DNA from: an uncultured Fidelibacterota bacterium
GTDB lineage: Bacteria > Fidelibacterota > Marinisomatia > Marinisomatales > TCS55
NCBI GenBank assembly: GCA_913041075.1
Contig: CAJWGZ010000014.1
Span: 1 to 19,372, forward strand
Reading direction: 5' to 3'
DNA: 19,372 nt
How positions within the stretch are numbered: the first letter of the stretch is position 1; the number at the start of each line of letters is the position of its first letter. Shown in pieces: positions 1-7,030 of this stretch. The notes beneath the pieces are model-generated. The model had not been told where the DNA came from and made no database searches. It saw only the letters and a list, made by a program, of their open reading frames with translations. A program made the translations under genes and the position numbers.

Positions 1-1
1 A

Positions 2-58
2 CAGACAAAAAGTAGCGAAGGGTATTTATTCTGGGATAATGCGGTTCAGGAAATCTAG
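2..58 (+). CDS. C-terminal fragment of an unidentified upstream gene
   Basis: The window opens inside a reading frame (second frame) that stays open for 18 codons and stops at TAG 56-58, 24 bases before the murI ATG. The tail reads roughly SSEGYLFWDNAVQEI. Its codon choice resembles the neighbouring genes, but the fragment is too short to name. The third frame is also open and ends at TGA 81-83, overlapping the murI ATG by one base. That is a common coupling arrangement, so the third frame is a real alternative for the upstream gene. I cannot decide between them from this much sequence. Confidence 0.3.
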   Translation, partial: QTKSSEGYLFWDNAVQEI

Positions 59-82
59 GGAAGAAGTATTGGCTGAAGGTTG

Positions 83-886
83 ATGCCTGATAGTCGACCA
101 ATTGGTGTTTTTGATTCAGGCTTAGGAGGACTAACTGTTGCGAAAGCCATAAAAGAAAAATTACCGAATGAAAACATAGTTTACCTAGGCGATACTGCCC
201 GGGTACCCTATGGTAATAAAAGCACATTGTTAGTTACAGGTTACGCTACCCAGATTACGAATTTCCTCCTGGGTGAAAATGCGAAATTAATAGTAGTAGC
301 CTGTAATACAGCATCTGCCCTTGCACTACCAGCATTACAATCTGAATTTCTAGTGCCAATCTTGGGAGTAATTATTCCAGGATCACAAGCTGCGGTTCAT
401 GCAACACGTAATAAGCATGTAGGAGTAATTGGTACCACCGCAACAATTAATTCTAATGCTTATACTCAGGCATTGAGGGAAATCGAATCATCGATACAAA
501 TTACTGCACAGGCGTGTCCATTATTTGTACCACTTGTGGAGGAAGGTTGGTTGAATGGCCCAGTACCTTCAGAAATAACTGCATCTTACTTAAAAAGTAT
601 CAATGTGGCAAATGTTGATACGTTAATCTTAGGCTGTACTCATTATCCACTGTTGAAACCAATGATTCAGGATATTGTTAATGATAATACTGTACTCATT
701 GATTCAGCTGAAACTGTAGCTGAAGAGGTTGCTACTATACTTCTCGAAAAGAAAATGAGTGCAAATAGTAGCAATAAAGGACTATTAAAATGTTTTGTCA
801 CAGACTCCCCTATTCAGTTCGAGAGCATAGCTGAACGTTTTTTGGGTTATTCTCTTAATAATGTCCAAACGGTCCCCATTCACTAA
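83..886 (+). CDS. murI: Glutamate racemase MurI
   Basis: This cytoplasmic, cofactor-independent racemase interconverts L- and D-glutamate and supplies D-Glu for peptidoglycan. The protein is 267 residues from ATG 83, a normal family length. The N-terminal signature VFDSGLGGLTV carries the conserved Asp (D11). The two catalytic cysteines are C74 in VACNTASA and C185 in GCTHYPLL. The DTARVPYG motif and a typical ending (FVTDSP...RFLG) are also present. A TTG at 80 directly precedes the ATG. I prefer the ATG because homologues begin only a few residues before the FDSG motif and an AAGG lies 4 bases upstream. The 3' end overlaps folC by 26 bases, which suggests co-transcription and coupled translation. 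All catalytic residues are intact. Confidence 0.95.
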   Translation: MPDSRPIGVFDSGLGGLTVAKAIKEKLPNENIVYLGDTARVPYGNKSTLLVTGYATQITNFLLGENAKLIVVACNTASALALPALQSEFLVPILGVIIPGSQAAVHATRNKHVGVIGTTATINSNAYTQALREIESSIQITAQACPLFVPLVEEGWLNGPVPSEITASYLKSINVANVDTLILGCTHYPLLKPMIQDIVNDNTVLIDSAETVAEEVATILLEKKMSANSSNKGLLKCFVTDSPIQFESIAERFLGYSLNNVQTVPIH

Positions 887-2138
887 AATTGATAATCTTC
901 TAGCACATTTATATGGCTTGCGCCGGCTAGGTATAAAAGTTGGCCTAGAACATACAAATGAGTTGCTACGGCGGTGTGGCAGTCCCCACCGAGGATTAAA
1001 AACAATTCATATTGCTGGGACAAACGGAAAAGGATCTACAGCAGCTATGATCCAGGCAATACTGCGTGAAAGTGGTTTAAAAGTGGGTTTGTATACATCA
1101 CCTCATTTAATAAGGTTCAACGAACGAATTAGAATCAATGGGTTACCCATCTCAGACGAATACATCATTGAATTTATGGCACGATTCAACAGCGTTATTG
1201 ATGCAGTAGAAGCGACCTTTTTTGAAGCAACCACAGTACTTGCGTTGCATTATTTCTCGAATCAAGAAGTTGATGTTGCCGTGATTGAAACTGGACTGGG
1301 TGGAAGATTGGATTCAACAAATGTCATTGACCCAGAATTGACAATTATTACATCCATTGATTTAGATCATCAACAGCTACTTGGTGAAACCCTGATAGAT
1401 ATCGCTGTGGAAAAAGCGGGAATAATAAAAAAACAAACACCAGTTTTAGTCTGTTCCCAAACACCTGAAGTAATGGATGTGATTCGTAAAAAAGCCCAAG
1501 AGAGCAATTCACCGATTATATATAGCAACGATCCAAAAAATATTATAATTGACCACCACTCAACAGGTTTTGAATTGGATAAAAAACAATATTTCGTTCC
1601 ATTAATTGGTGCCCATCAGGCAATAAATGCAGGATTAGCGATTAGGGCAGTAATGCATCACTGCCCTGAAATGAAACAGACAGAAATACAATCTGGCTTG
1701 AGTAATACTAAATGGTTCGGCCGTTTTCAACCGCTACTAAAAAAATTGCCTATTTATTATGACGTTGCCCATAACCCCGGTGGGATTCGTACAATTCGTG
1801 CTTCCCTAGACACCCTCAATTCGAAAGTTACTAATGGAATAATGGTGCTAAAAAATGACAAACATGTTGATCAAATAGCATTAGCATTAGATGGCTTATT
1901 TAATGAATTATTTGTAGCCAGCATACCAGAATCAGACTTAATGGATGAACAATTGTTATTTAATGCGTTAAAAGCTCAAAACCTGAATTGCAATATTATG
2001 GATTCAATAGAAAAAGGATACACGTACCTATATGACCGCGCATTAAAAGGTGAAAATGGTATCATTTTTGGTAGTCATTATGTGGCAGAATCAATTTTCA
2101 ATTATTTTGAAATTAATTTTGACAATGGAAGTATATAG
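861..2138 (+). CDS. folC: Folylpolyglutamate synthase / dihydrofolate synthase FolC
   Basis: This Mur-ligase-type ATP-dependent enzyme adds glutamate to folates, and in many bacteria also to dihydropteroate. The length (425 residues) is usual. The N-terminal helix contains the LGIKVGLE-type segment. It is followed by the P-loop GTNGKGST at residues 53-60, the family signature ETGLGGRLDSTN near residue 143, and SIDLDHQQLLGETL...EKAGIIK, which holds Mg and ATP contacts. The C-terminal ligase domain carries YYDVAHNPGG. The start lies inside the end of murI, in another frame. Pairing with murI is not a pathway link but looks like one transcription unit. Whether the enzyme has one activity or both cannot be read from the sequence. 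About 95 bases follow before rho. Confidence 0.95.
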   Translation: MSKRSPFTKIDNLLAHLYGLRRLGIKVGLEHTNELLRRCGSPHRGLKTIHIAGTNGKGSTAAMIQAILRESGLKVGLYTSPHLIRFNERIRINGLPISDEYIIEFMARFNSVIDAVEATFFEATTVLALHYFSNQEVDVAVIETGLGGRLDSTNVIDPELTIITSIDLDHQQLLGETLIDIAVEKAGIIKKQTPVLVCSQTPEVMDVIRKKAQESNSPIIYSNDPKNIIIDHHSTGFELDKKQYFVPLIGAHQAINAGLAIRAVMHHCPEMKQTEIQSGLSNTKWFGRFQPLLKKLPIYYDVAHNPGGIRTIRASLDTLNSKVTNGIMVLKNDKHVDQIALALDGLFNELFVASIPESDLMDEQLLFNALKAQNLNCNIMDSIEKGYTYLYDRALKGENGIIFGSHYVAESIFNYFEINFDNGSI

Positions 2139-2233
2139 TGTAAGTTATAGCACTGGGTGGCTTCAAAGCGCACACGCATTTTCCCCCTATTGATTTTTTA
2201 AGAATATACTAAGCATTTAAAGGAACTATCTTT
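2139..2233. other. folC-rho intergenic region, possible rho leader and promoter
   Basis: This 95-base gap is one of the longest in the window. It contains a pyrimidine-rich stretch (TTTTCCCCCTATTG near 2179-2192) and a TATACT at 2205-2210, which could be a -10 element, but no convincing -35 lies 16-18 bases upstream. A Shine-Dalgarno AAAGGA at 2219-2224 sits 9 bases before the rho ATG. I see no hairpin of note. Rho genes are often autoregulated through their leaders in other bacteria. Nothing here shows that directly, although an unstructured pyrimidine-rich leader would be compatible with it. Confidence 0.3.
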
Positions 2234-3481
2234 ATGGATGTTAATGAACTACAGTCCCAAAAAATTGGGGATTTAACTAAATTTGCTCAAGAACTGGAGA
2301 TTGAGGAGTTCGCAGGTCTAAGCAAACAGGAATTGATCCTAAGTATCCTGGAAGCTCATAATAAAAAAGAAGGTATTATGCAGGCCCGCGGAGTTTTGGA
2401 AGTGTTAAAGGAAGGTTACGGTTTTTTACGCAGTCCGGATTTTAATTATCTTCCTGGCCCAGATGATATTTATGTAAGTCCATCACAAATAAAACGTTTT
2501 GGTTTACGAACTGGACATCAGGTGTATGGAGAAATACGACCTCCAAAACAAAAAGAACGATTTTACGCACTCTTAAAGTTAGAGTCTGTGAATGACCATC
2601 CTGCGGAGGAGGTAAAAAAAACAACTCTATTCGATAATTTTACACCTCTATACCCAGAAGAGAAGTTTAATCTTGAAGTAGACAAAAAAGACATGTCTAC
2701 CCGCATAATGGATCTTATATCACCCATTGGTAAAGGTCAGCGCGGGCTAATAGTCGCCCAACCAAAAACAGGTAAAACGATCCTTTTACAGAAAATTGCT
2801 AATGCTATAAGAACTAATCATCCCAATACAAAATTACTCATCCTGTTGATCGATGAACGACCAGAGGAAGTAACAGATATGAAACGTAGTGTAGATGCTG
2901 AAGTAGTAAGCTCGACCTTTGATGAACCGCCAGGACGACATGTTTCTGTTGCTGATATGGTCATTCAAAAAGCAAGGAGATTGGTAGAGTTTGGAGATGA
3001 CGTTGTAATTCTCCTGGATAGTCTTACTCGTCTAGGGAGAGCACATAACGCTGTAATTCCACACAGTGGAAAAATTCTTTCCGGCGGTGTGGATGCAAAT
3101 GCGCTGAGAAAACCGAAACAATTTTTTGGTGCTGCAAGGAATACTGAAGAAAGCGGTAGCTTGACAATTATCGCTACAGCGTTAATTGATACGGGTAGCC
3201 GTATGGATGATGTAATCTTCGAGGAATTCAAAGGTACCGGGAATATGGAATTGGTTCTCGATCGCCGTCTGAGTGATCGCAGAATATTCCCCTCATTTGA
3301 TTTAGTACGTTCAGGCACTAGAAAAGAAGAATTACTGCTTGATAAAAAAACACTGGCGAGGATGTATATACTGCGGAAATTATTAAATGAAATGAATACC
3401 ATTGAATCAATGGAGTTTCTGCAAGAAAGGATGAAAAGGACGAAGACCAACGAGGAGTTTCTGGACACAATGAGCCAATAG
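2234..3481 (+). CDS. rho: Transcription termination factor Rho
   Basis: Rho is a hexameric RNA-dependent ATPase and helicase that ends transcription of untranslated RNA. The 415 residues show the standard order. A SAP-like Rho_N domain covers about residues 4-45. A cold-shock-like primary RNA-binding domain covers about 50-128, with the RNP1-like GYGFLRS. The RecA-type motor follows. Walker A is AQPKTGKT near residues 175-182 (K181), Walker B is VVILLDSLTRLGRAHN, and the secondary-site Q and R loops lie in HSGKILSGGVDANAL and FEEFKGTGNMEL. There is no large N-terminal insertion of the kind seen in Actinobacteria and some Bacteroidetes. AAAGGA sits 9 bases before the start. The gene is followed after 41 bases by the Cas6b-like gene, which it may be co-transcribed with. 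Confidence 0.97.
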   Translation: MDVNELQSQKIGDLTKFAQELEIEEFAGLSKQELILSILEAHNKKEGIMQARGVLEVLKEGYGFLRSPDFNYLPGPDDIYVSPSQIKRFGLRTGHQVYGEIRPPKQKERFYALLKLESVNDHPAEEVKKTTLFDNFTPLYPEEKFNLEVDKKDMSTRIMDLISPIGKGQRGLIVAQPKTGKTILLQKIANAIRTNHPNTKLLILLIDERPEEVTDMKRSVDAEVVSSTFDEPPGRHVSVADMVIQKARRLVEFGDDVVILLDSLTRLGRAHNAVIPHSGKILSGGVDANALRKPKQFFGAARNTEESGSLTIIATALIDTGSRMDDVIFEEFKGTGNMELVLDRRLSDRRIFPSFDLVRSGTRKEELLLDKKTLARMYILRKLLNEMNTIESMEFLQERMKRTKTNEEFLDTMSQ

Positions 3482-3522
3482 TTTGTAACTTTTATATCGA
3501 TTTTAATTGTTGAGGTATAATT

Positions 3523-4539
3523 ATGGTTTCTAATGGCCCTGAAAGCAGGGCAGTTTTAGCTACCTTGATCACTGATAAACCTGTAAAGAAAACAGCCTAT
3601 CAAGTCAAGGGAGTCTTTATTCGACATTATCCTGACCTGGATATTATCCCTATGTTAAATGGTAAATATCGCGATCGTTATTTATATCCCAGAGTACAGG
3701 TAAAAGTACTAAATGAACAAATCTATATTATTGGTGTTGGGGATGGGTCTGATTGTGTATTACAGTTAATTGATAAAATTAGTACGCTGGATTTTGGCAA
3801 TATTACTTTTGAGGTTAATGATAAAAATATTATCGATATGATGGATCAATTTCAACAAGCTGATCAATTAATACGCTATCGGTTTGTTACCCCCTGGGTT
3901 GCACTTAATCAGACTACTGGCCGTAAATACAGAGCGTTAAATAATTCGGAACGGGTGAATTTCCTCAACAAATTATTAGGGCAAAATATTGTATTTATCG
4001 CCAAAGAACTTAGTGTCGATCTGGAAGATAAAGTTTTCACTAAAGTAAATTTAAGTTCCTTATTTCCTAAGCCTGTGGATGAAAATAACTGGGGCGCATT
4101 TTCTGGTGAGTTTAGTACGAATTTTAATCTCCCCAATTATATTGGTTTAGGAAATGGTATTACTCGTGGGTATGGCGCTATTTATGGTTTATTTAATCCA
4201 CAAGAATTTAATTTTGAAAAAGACAATTCTACGGTAAATCCTAGTAATAAAGATGCAGAAAGTGATAAAATGAGCGTGGCATCAGAACTGAATGGAATCA
4301 ACGTAGATGATATTCCCAAATCAAGACGGAAAAAACTGAAACAGAAAAAGGGAAAAAAAAGACACAGGTCAAAAAAGTTGCTATCTGAAGAGTTTGACAT
4401 CGAAGAAAATGTACCGGAGGCTAAACGTAGGCGGAAACTTGGTGGAAAAAGAGATAATACAAAATTGGAAGATCGACCGGATAATGAAGAACCCAATTTC
4501 AATACGGCAGCATATCACAAAAAACAACATGAAATATAA
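3523..4539 (+). CDS. Orphan Cas6b-like RNA-binding protein with basic tail
   Basis: The first 225 of 338 residues match what I know of the CRISPR endoribonuclease Cas6b family. An N-terminal ferredoxin-like half (about 22-105) contains AYQVKGVF, then LYPRVQVKVL, then a GVGDGSD turn. The C-terminal half starts at YRFVTPWVALNQ (119-130), continues with NFLNKLLGQNIVFIAKEL, and ends in GEFSTNFNLPNYIGLG and the glycine-rich loop GLGNGITRGYG (208-218), the hallmark of Cas6 RNA binding. The expected catalytic His-x-His near the PLLHNH position reads PMLNGK (43-48), so cleavage may be lost. H35 is the nearest histidine. Residues 226-338 are a low-complexity extension with a Lys/Arg block at 266-285 and another near 314-323. 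TGAGG at 3511-3515 sits 7 bases upstream of the ATG. No array or other cas gene is in view. The fold assignment is by eye and memory. RNA binding is likely and the target is unknown. Confidence 0.8.
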   Translation: MVSNGPESRAVLATLITDKPVKKTAYQVKGVFIRHYPDLDIIPMLNGKYRDRYLYPRVQVKVLNEQIYIIGVGDGSDCVLQLIDKISTLDFGNITFEVNDKNIIDMMDQFQQADQLIRYRFVTPWVALNQTTGRKYRALNNSERVNFLNKLLGQNIVFIAKELSVDLEDKVFTKVNLSSLFPKPVDENNWGAFSGEFSTNFNLPNYIGLGNGITRGYGAIYGLFNPQEFNFEKDNSTVNPSNKDAESDKMSVASELNGINVDDIPKSRRKKLKQKKGKKRHRSKKLLSEEFDIEENVPEAKRRRKLGGKRDNTKLEDRPDNEEPNFNTAAYHKKQHEI

Positions 4540-4551
4540 AGGATTTTTACA

Positions 4552-5739
4552 TTGAATTTTTCTGATCGCGTCAAGCGTGTAAAACCATCTTTTACATTAG
4601 AAATGACTAGCCGAGCGGCTGAATTACGTGCAAAAGGTGTTGATGTAATCAATTTTAGCGTTGGGGAGCCAGATTTTAATACGCCAGATCATATCATCAG
4701 GGCTGGTAAGGAAGCGATGGACAATGGTTTTACTAAATATACTGCTGGATCCGGCATGATTGAATTGCGTGAAGCAATATGTGAAAAACTCGAGCGCGAT
4801 AACGAATTATACTATGATCCAAATCAAGTGTTAGTTTCCAATGGAGAAAAACAAAGTTTATTTACTGCATGTCAGGTTCTGTTTCAACAAGGCGATGAGG
4901 TCATTATTTTTTCACCTTATTGGGTATCATTTCCAGAATTCGTCCGCTTAGCGGATGCCGAACCTATAATTGTAAAAACAGATCCAAATAATCAGTTTGA
5001 GCCGGATTTTGATGATTTACAGTTAAAAATTACAAATAAAACCAAGGGAGTAATCATCAATTCACCATCCAACCCAACAGGGGGCGTATGGTCTGAAGAG
5101 GCAATAATTAAAATTCTGGAAATGTCTGCGCAGAATAATTGGACGGTTATTTCTGATGAATGCTACGAACAATTAGTATTTGATGGAAAATTTGTTAGTA
5201 CCCAGAAGTTAAATTCGTATGAAACCAATGTATTGACCTGCATGAGCTTATCAAAAACATATGCTATGACAGGCTGGCGCATTGGTTATGCAGTTGGTGA
5301 TATGGATATCATAAAAGCGATGAGCAAGTTACAAGGCCAGGCCACCTCATGTGCGAACTCAATTGGTCAAAAAGCAGCGATAGCTGCTTTAACAGGCGAT
5401 CAAGAACCCGTCGAGTTTATGAGAAATAAATTTAAAGGACGACGTGATTTAATGGTGGAATTACTACGGAAAATTCCAGATATAAGTTGTTCGGTGCCAG
5501 GCGGAGCATTTTATGTATTTCCTGATTTTTCACACTACTTGAACAAATCTGCAAATGGTCATATTTTACACGATTCTTTCGCACTCTGTGATTATATCTT
5601 GGATTCAGCTGAAGTAGTGACTGTGCCAGGAGATGGCTTTGGTGCCCCCGGGCATATTCGATTTTCTTGTGCTACGAAAAAAGATACAATTAGAGAAGGT
5701 ATAGATCGCGTTGCAAAAGTATTAAACGATTTAAATTAA
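4552..5739 (+). CDS. aspB: Class I pyridoxal-phosphate aminotransferase, aspartate aminotransferase type
   Basis: This PLP enzyme is of the I-gamma aspartate aminotransferase group, like Bacillus AspB and Thermus AspC. It transfers amino groups between aspartate or a related amino acid and 2-oxoglutarate in the cytosol. The 395 residues are full length. The signatures are NFSVGEPDFNTPDHI near residue 35, YTAGSGMIELREAI, NSPSNPTGG (cofactor contact), SDECYEQLVF, and the Schiff-base lysine K235 in SLSKTYAMTGWRIGY. The substrate carboxylate Arg lies near the C-terminus in IRFSCATKK. The start is TTG 4552, with AAAGGA at 4538-4543 overlapping the stop of the preceding gene and spaced 8 bases away. 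The same kind of junction leads to rpmE. Exact substrate preference (Asp, prephenate or others) cannot be settled from sequence, so the symbol is used loosely. Confidence 0.9.
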   Translation: MNFSDRVKRVKPSFTLEMTSRAAELRAKGVDVINFSVGEPDFNTPDHIIRAGKEAMDNGFTKYTAGSGMIELREAICEKLERDNELYYDPNQVLVSNGEKQSLFTACQVLFQQGDEVIIFSPYWVSFPEFVRLADAEPIIVKTDPNNQFEPDFDDLQLKITNKTKGVIINSPSNPTGGVWSEEAIIKILEMSAQNNWTVISDECYEQLVFDGKFVSTQKLNSYETNVLTCMSLSKTYAMTGWRIGYAVGDMDIIKAMSKLQGQATSCANSIGQKAAIAALTGDQEPVEFMRNKFKGRRDLMVELLRKIPDISCSVPGGAFYVFPDFSHYLNKSANGHILHDSFALCDYILDSAEVVTVPGDGFGAPGHIRFSCATKKDTIREGIDRVAKVLNDLN

Positions 5740-5746
5740 AGGAGGG
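5738..5746 (+). promoter_or_regulatory. Strong Shine-Dalgarno for rpmE
   Basis: AAAGGAGGG overlaps the aminotransferase stop codon and lies 6 bases before the rpmE ATG. It is the best ribosome binding site in the window; many other genes have weak or no recognisable site. This fits high expression of a ribosomal protein from an operon transcript. Confidence 0.8.
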
Positions 5747-5752
5747 AATATA

Positions 5753-6001
5753 ATGAAAAAAGGAATCCACCCAGATTACCACCCGGTTGTCTTTGTTGAT
5801 TCTGCGACAGGTGATGAGATTTTAACCCGGTCCACTATAATAAGTGATGAAAAGCGAGAGATTGAGGGTGTAACTCATTACGTTGTTTACTGTGATATCA
5901 CATCTTTTACACATCCGTTTTATACTGGTAAACAAAAATTAGTAGATACTGCAGGTCGCATTGAAAAATTTCAAAAGAAGTACAAAAAAACAGCACAATA
6001 A
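5753..6001 (+). CDS. rpmE: 50S ribosomal protein L31, type B (zinc-free)
   Basis: L31 bridges the two ribosomal subunits. The 82-residue protein has the type B layout: KKGIHPDYHPVVF at the start, DEILTRSTI, and the conserved C-terminal HPFYTGKQKLVDTAGR. It lacks the CxxC zinc ligands of type A and has a single cysteine in VVYCDITS, so it is the zinc-independent (C-) form. Such paralogues are often induced under zinc limitation. Here the gene sits in the classic rho-rpmE-prfA neighbourhood rather than beside zinc-uptake genes, so it may be the main L31 copy. Whether a type A copy exists elsewhere cannot be told. A strong terminator follows directly. Confidence 0.95.
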   Translation: MKKGIHPDYHPVVFVDSATGDEILTRSTIISDEKREIEGVTHYVVYCDITSFTHPFYTGKQKLVDTAGRIEKFQKKYKKTAQ

Positions 6002-6017
6002 CTAAAAAAATAATACT

Positions 6018-6059
6018 ATGGCTTCCAAAACAGTTTTCTCTGTGTAGGAAGCCATTTTT
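6018..6059 (+). terminator. Rho-independent terminator after rpmE
   Basis: ATGGCTTCC (6018-6026) pairs perfectly with GGAAGCCAT (6047-6055). Inside the 20-base loop, ACAG (6030-6033) can pair with CTGT (6040-6043), extending the hairpin across a 3/3 internal loop. A T-run (6055-6059) follows the stem, and an A-run (6004-6010) precedes it. It closes the rho to rpmE unit. The next gene starts only about 5-30 bases further on, so DUF1385 and prfA probably depend on read-through, or on a promoter overlapping this element. Confidence 0.85.
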
Positions 6060-6088
6060 CATTTATGCGTAACTGGATAATATTAATT

Positions 6089-7030
6089 ATGAAACCTGCT
6101 ATTTTGGTTGGAGGCCAAGCAGTGATCGAAGGCGTAATGATGCGCGTGCCGGGAGCCTATGCTACTGCCGTGAGAGACCCTAAGGGTAACGTTCATATTG
6201 ACCGCCATAAGTTTACTTCAGTAACTGAACATTCAGCATTTTGGAAAAAACCTGTATTTCGTGGTATGGCTGCCTTATTTGAAGCCATGAAAATGGGGAT
6301 GGCCACGCTACAATGGTCAGCTGACATTGCAATACCTGATGAATCTGAGAAAAATAAAAACAACAGAGTCTCTGATTTCTTTTCTACCATTTTAGCAGTT
6401 GGCCTGGCAATTTTGTTATTTCTCATTCTACCTTATTGGATTACTACAGAATTATTGCACCTAGAAAAGAACGCATTGCCATTCAATGCTGCTGCTGGTG
6501 TTATACGTATAGTATTTTTTGTTCTTTATCTCCTTTTAATTTCTTTGATGAACGATGTTAAACGGCTTTTTAGTTATCATGGTGCCGAGCACAGGGTAGT
6601 ATATAATTTTGAATCTGGAAGGGATATTTCAATCAGTGATGCCCAATCTTTTCCTACGCAGCACCCACGTTGCGGAACAAGTTTTATGTTTATTGTATTG
6701 CTATCTGCTATTATTGTTTTTGCCCTTATCGATACGCTGATATTGGCTGTTTTTGAAACGATCAATTTGCCGATGCGATTATTATTTCATCTGCCATTAA
6801 TACCTTTGGTTGCCGGTGTGTCCTATGAGTTGATAAAATTGTCAGTTCGACACGGTGATAAAATGTTTGTACGATTACTTCAAACTCCTGGTTTATGGTT
6901 ACAATTAATCACAACACGCCCGCCAGACGATGCAATGGTAGAGGTAGCCATAACAGCGTTGGAATCTGCATTTGGGGACCAGCTAAATGATTTAAAGGGC
7001 AAAGAATTTATCGCTGAGGCAATAGGATGA
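6089..7030 (+). CDS. DUF1385 (YqhQ-like) integral membrane protein
   Basis: This conserved membrane protein of unknown function is often found next to rpmE, prfA and prmC in distant phyla. The N-terminal signature VGGQAVIEGVMMR starts at residue 7. Hydrophobic segments lie at about 97-119, 136-155, 200-222 and 230-248. Between the second and third are the conserved SYHGAEHRVVYNFESG (H164, E167, H168) and HPRCGTSF (192-199), whose His, Glu and Cys residues look like a metal or active site near the membrane. I choose ATG 6089 because homologues begin a few residues before VGGQ. An ATG at 6065 in frame adds eight residues but lies right behind the terminator T-run without a ribosome site. The stop overlaps the prfA start (ATGA). 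No biochemical function is established that I know of. Confidence 0.88.
   Translation: MKPAILVGGQAVIEGVMMRVPGAYATAVRDPKGNVHIDRHKFTSVTEHSAFWKKPVFRGMAALFEAMKMGMATLQWSADIAIPDESEKNKNNRVSDFFSTILAVGLAILLFLILPYWITTELLHLEKNALPFNAAAGVIRIVFFVLYLLLISLMNDVKRLFSYHGAEHRVVYNFESGRDISISDAQSFPTQHPRCGTSFMFIVLLSAIIVFALIDTLILAVFETINLPMRLLFHLPLIPLVAGVSYELIKLSVRHGDKMFVRLLQTPGLWLQLITTRPPDDAMVEVAITALESAFGDQLNDLKGKEFIAEAIG

Noticed and set aside
3..83. Upstream gene ending in TGA that overlaps the murI ATG
   Set aside because: It is open and attractive as a coupled junction, but it is Arg/Lys-rich with AGG and CGG codons less typical of the neighbours. I kept the other frame as the slightly better, still weak, choice.
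2190..2210. Promoter TTGATT...TATACT before rho
   Set aside because: The spacing between the two elements is 9 bases, far from 16-18, so only a weak -10-like box can be mentioned.
2965..3468. Long open frame on the minus strand opposite rho (167 residues)
   Set aside because: It lies wholly antisense to well-conserved rho coding sequence, its product is Ser/Arg/Leu-rich like a codon shadow, and it has no recognisable motif.
3482..4551. CRISPR array or other cas genes around the Cas6-like gene
   Set aside because: I looked for regularly spaced repeats and for neighbours such as cas1, cas2 or effectors throughout the window and saw none.
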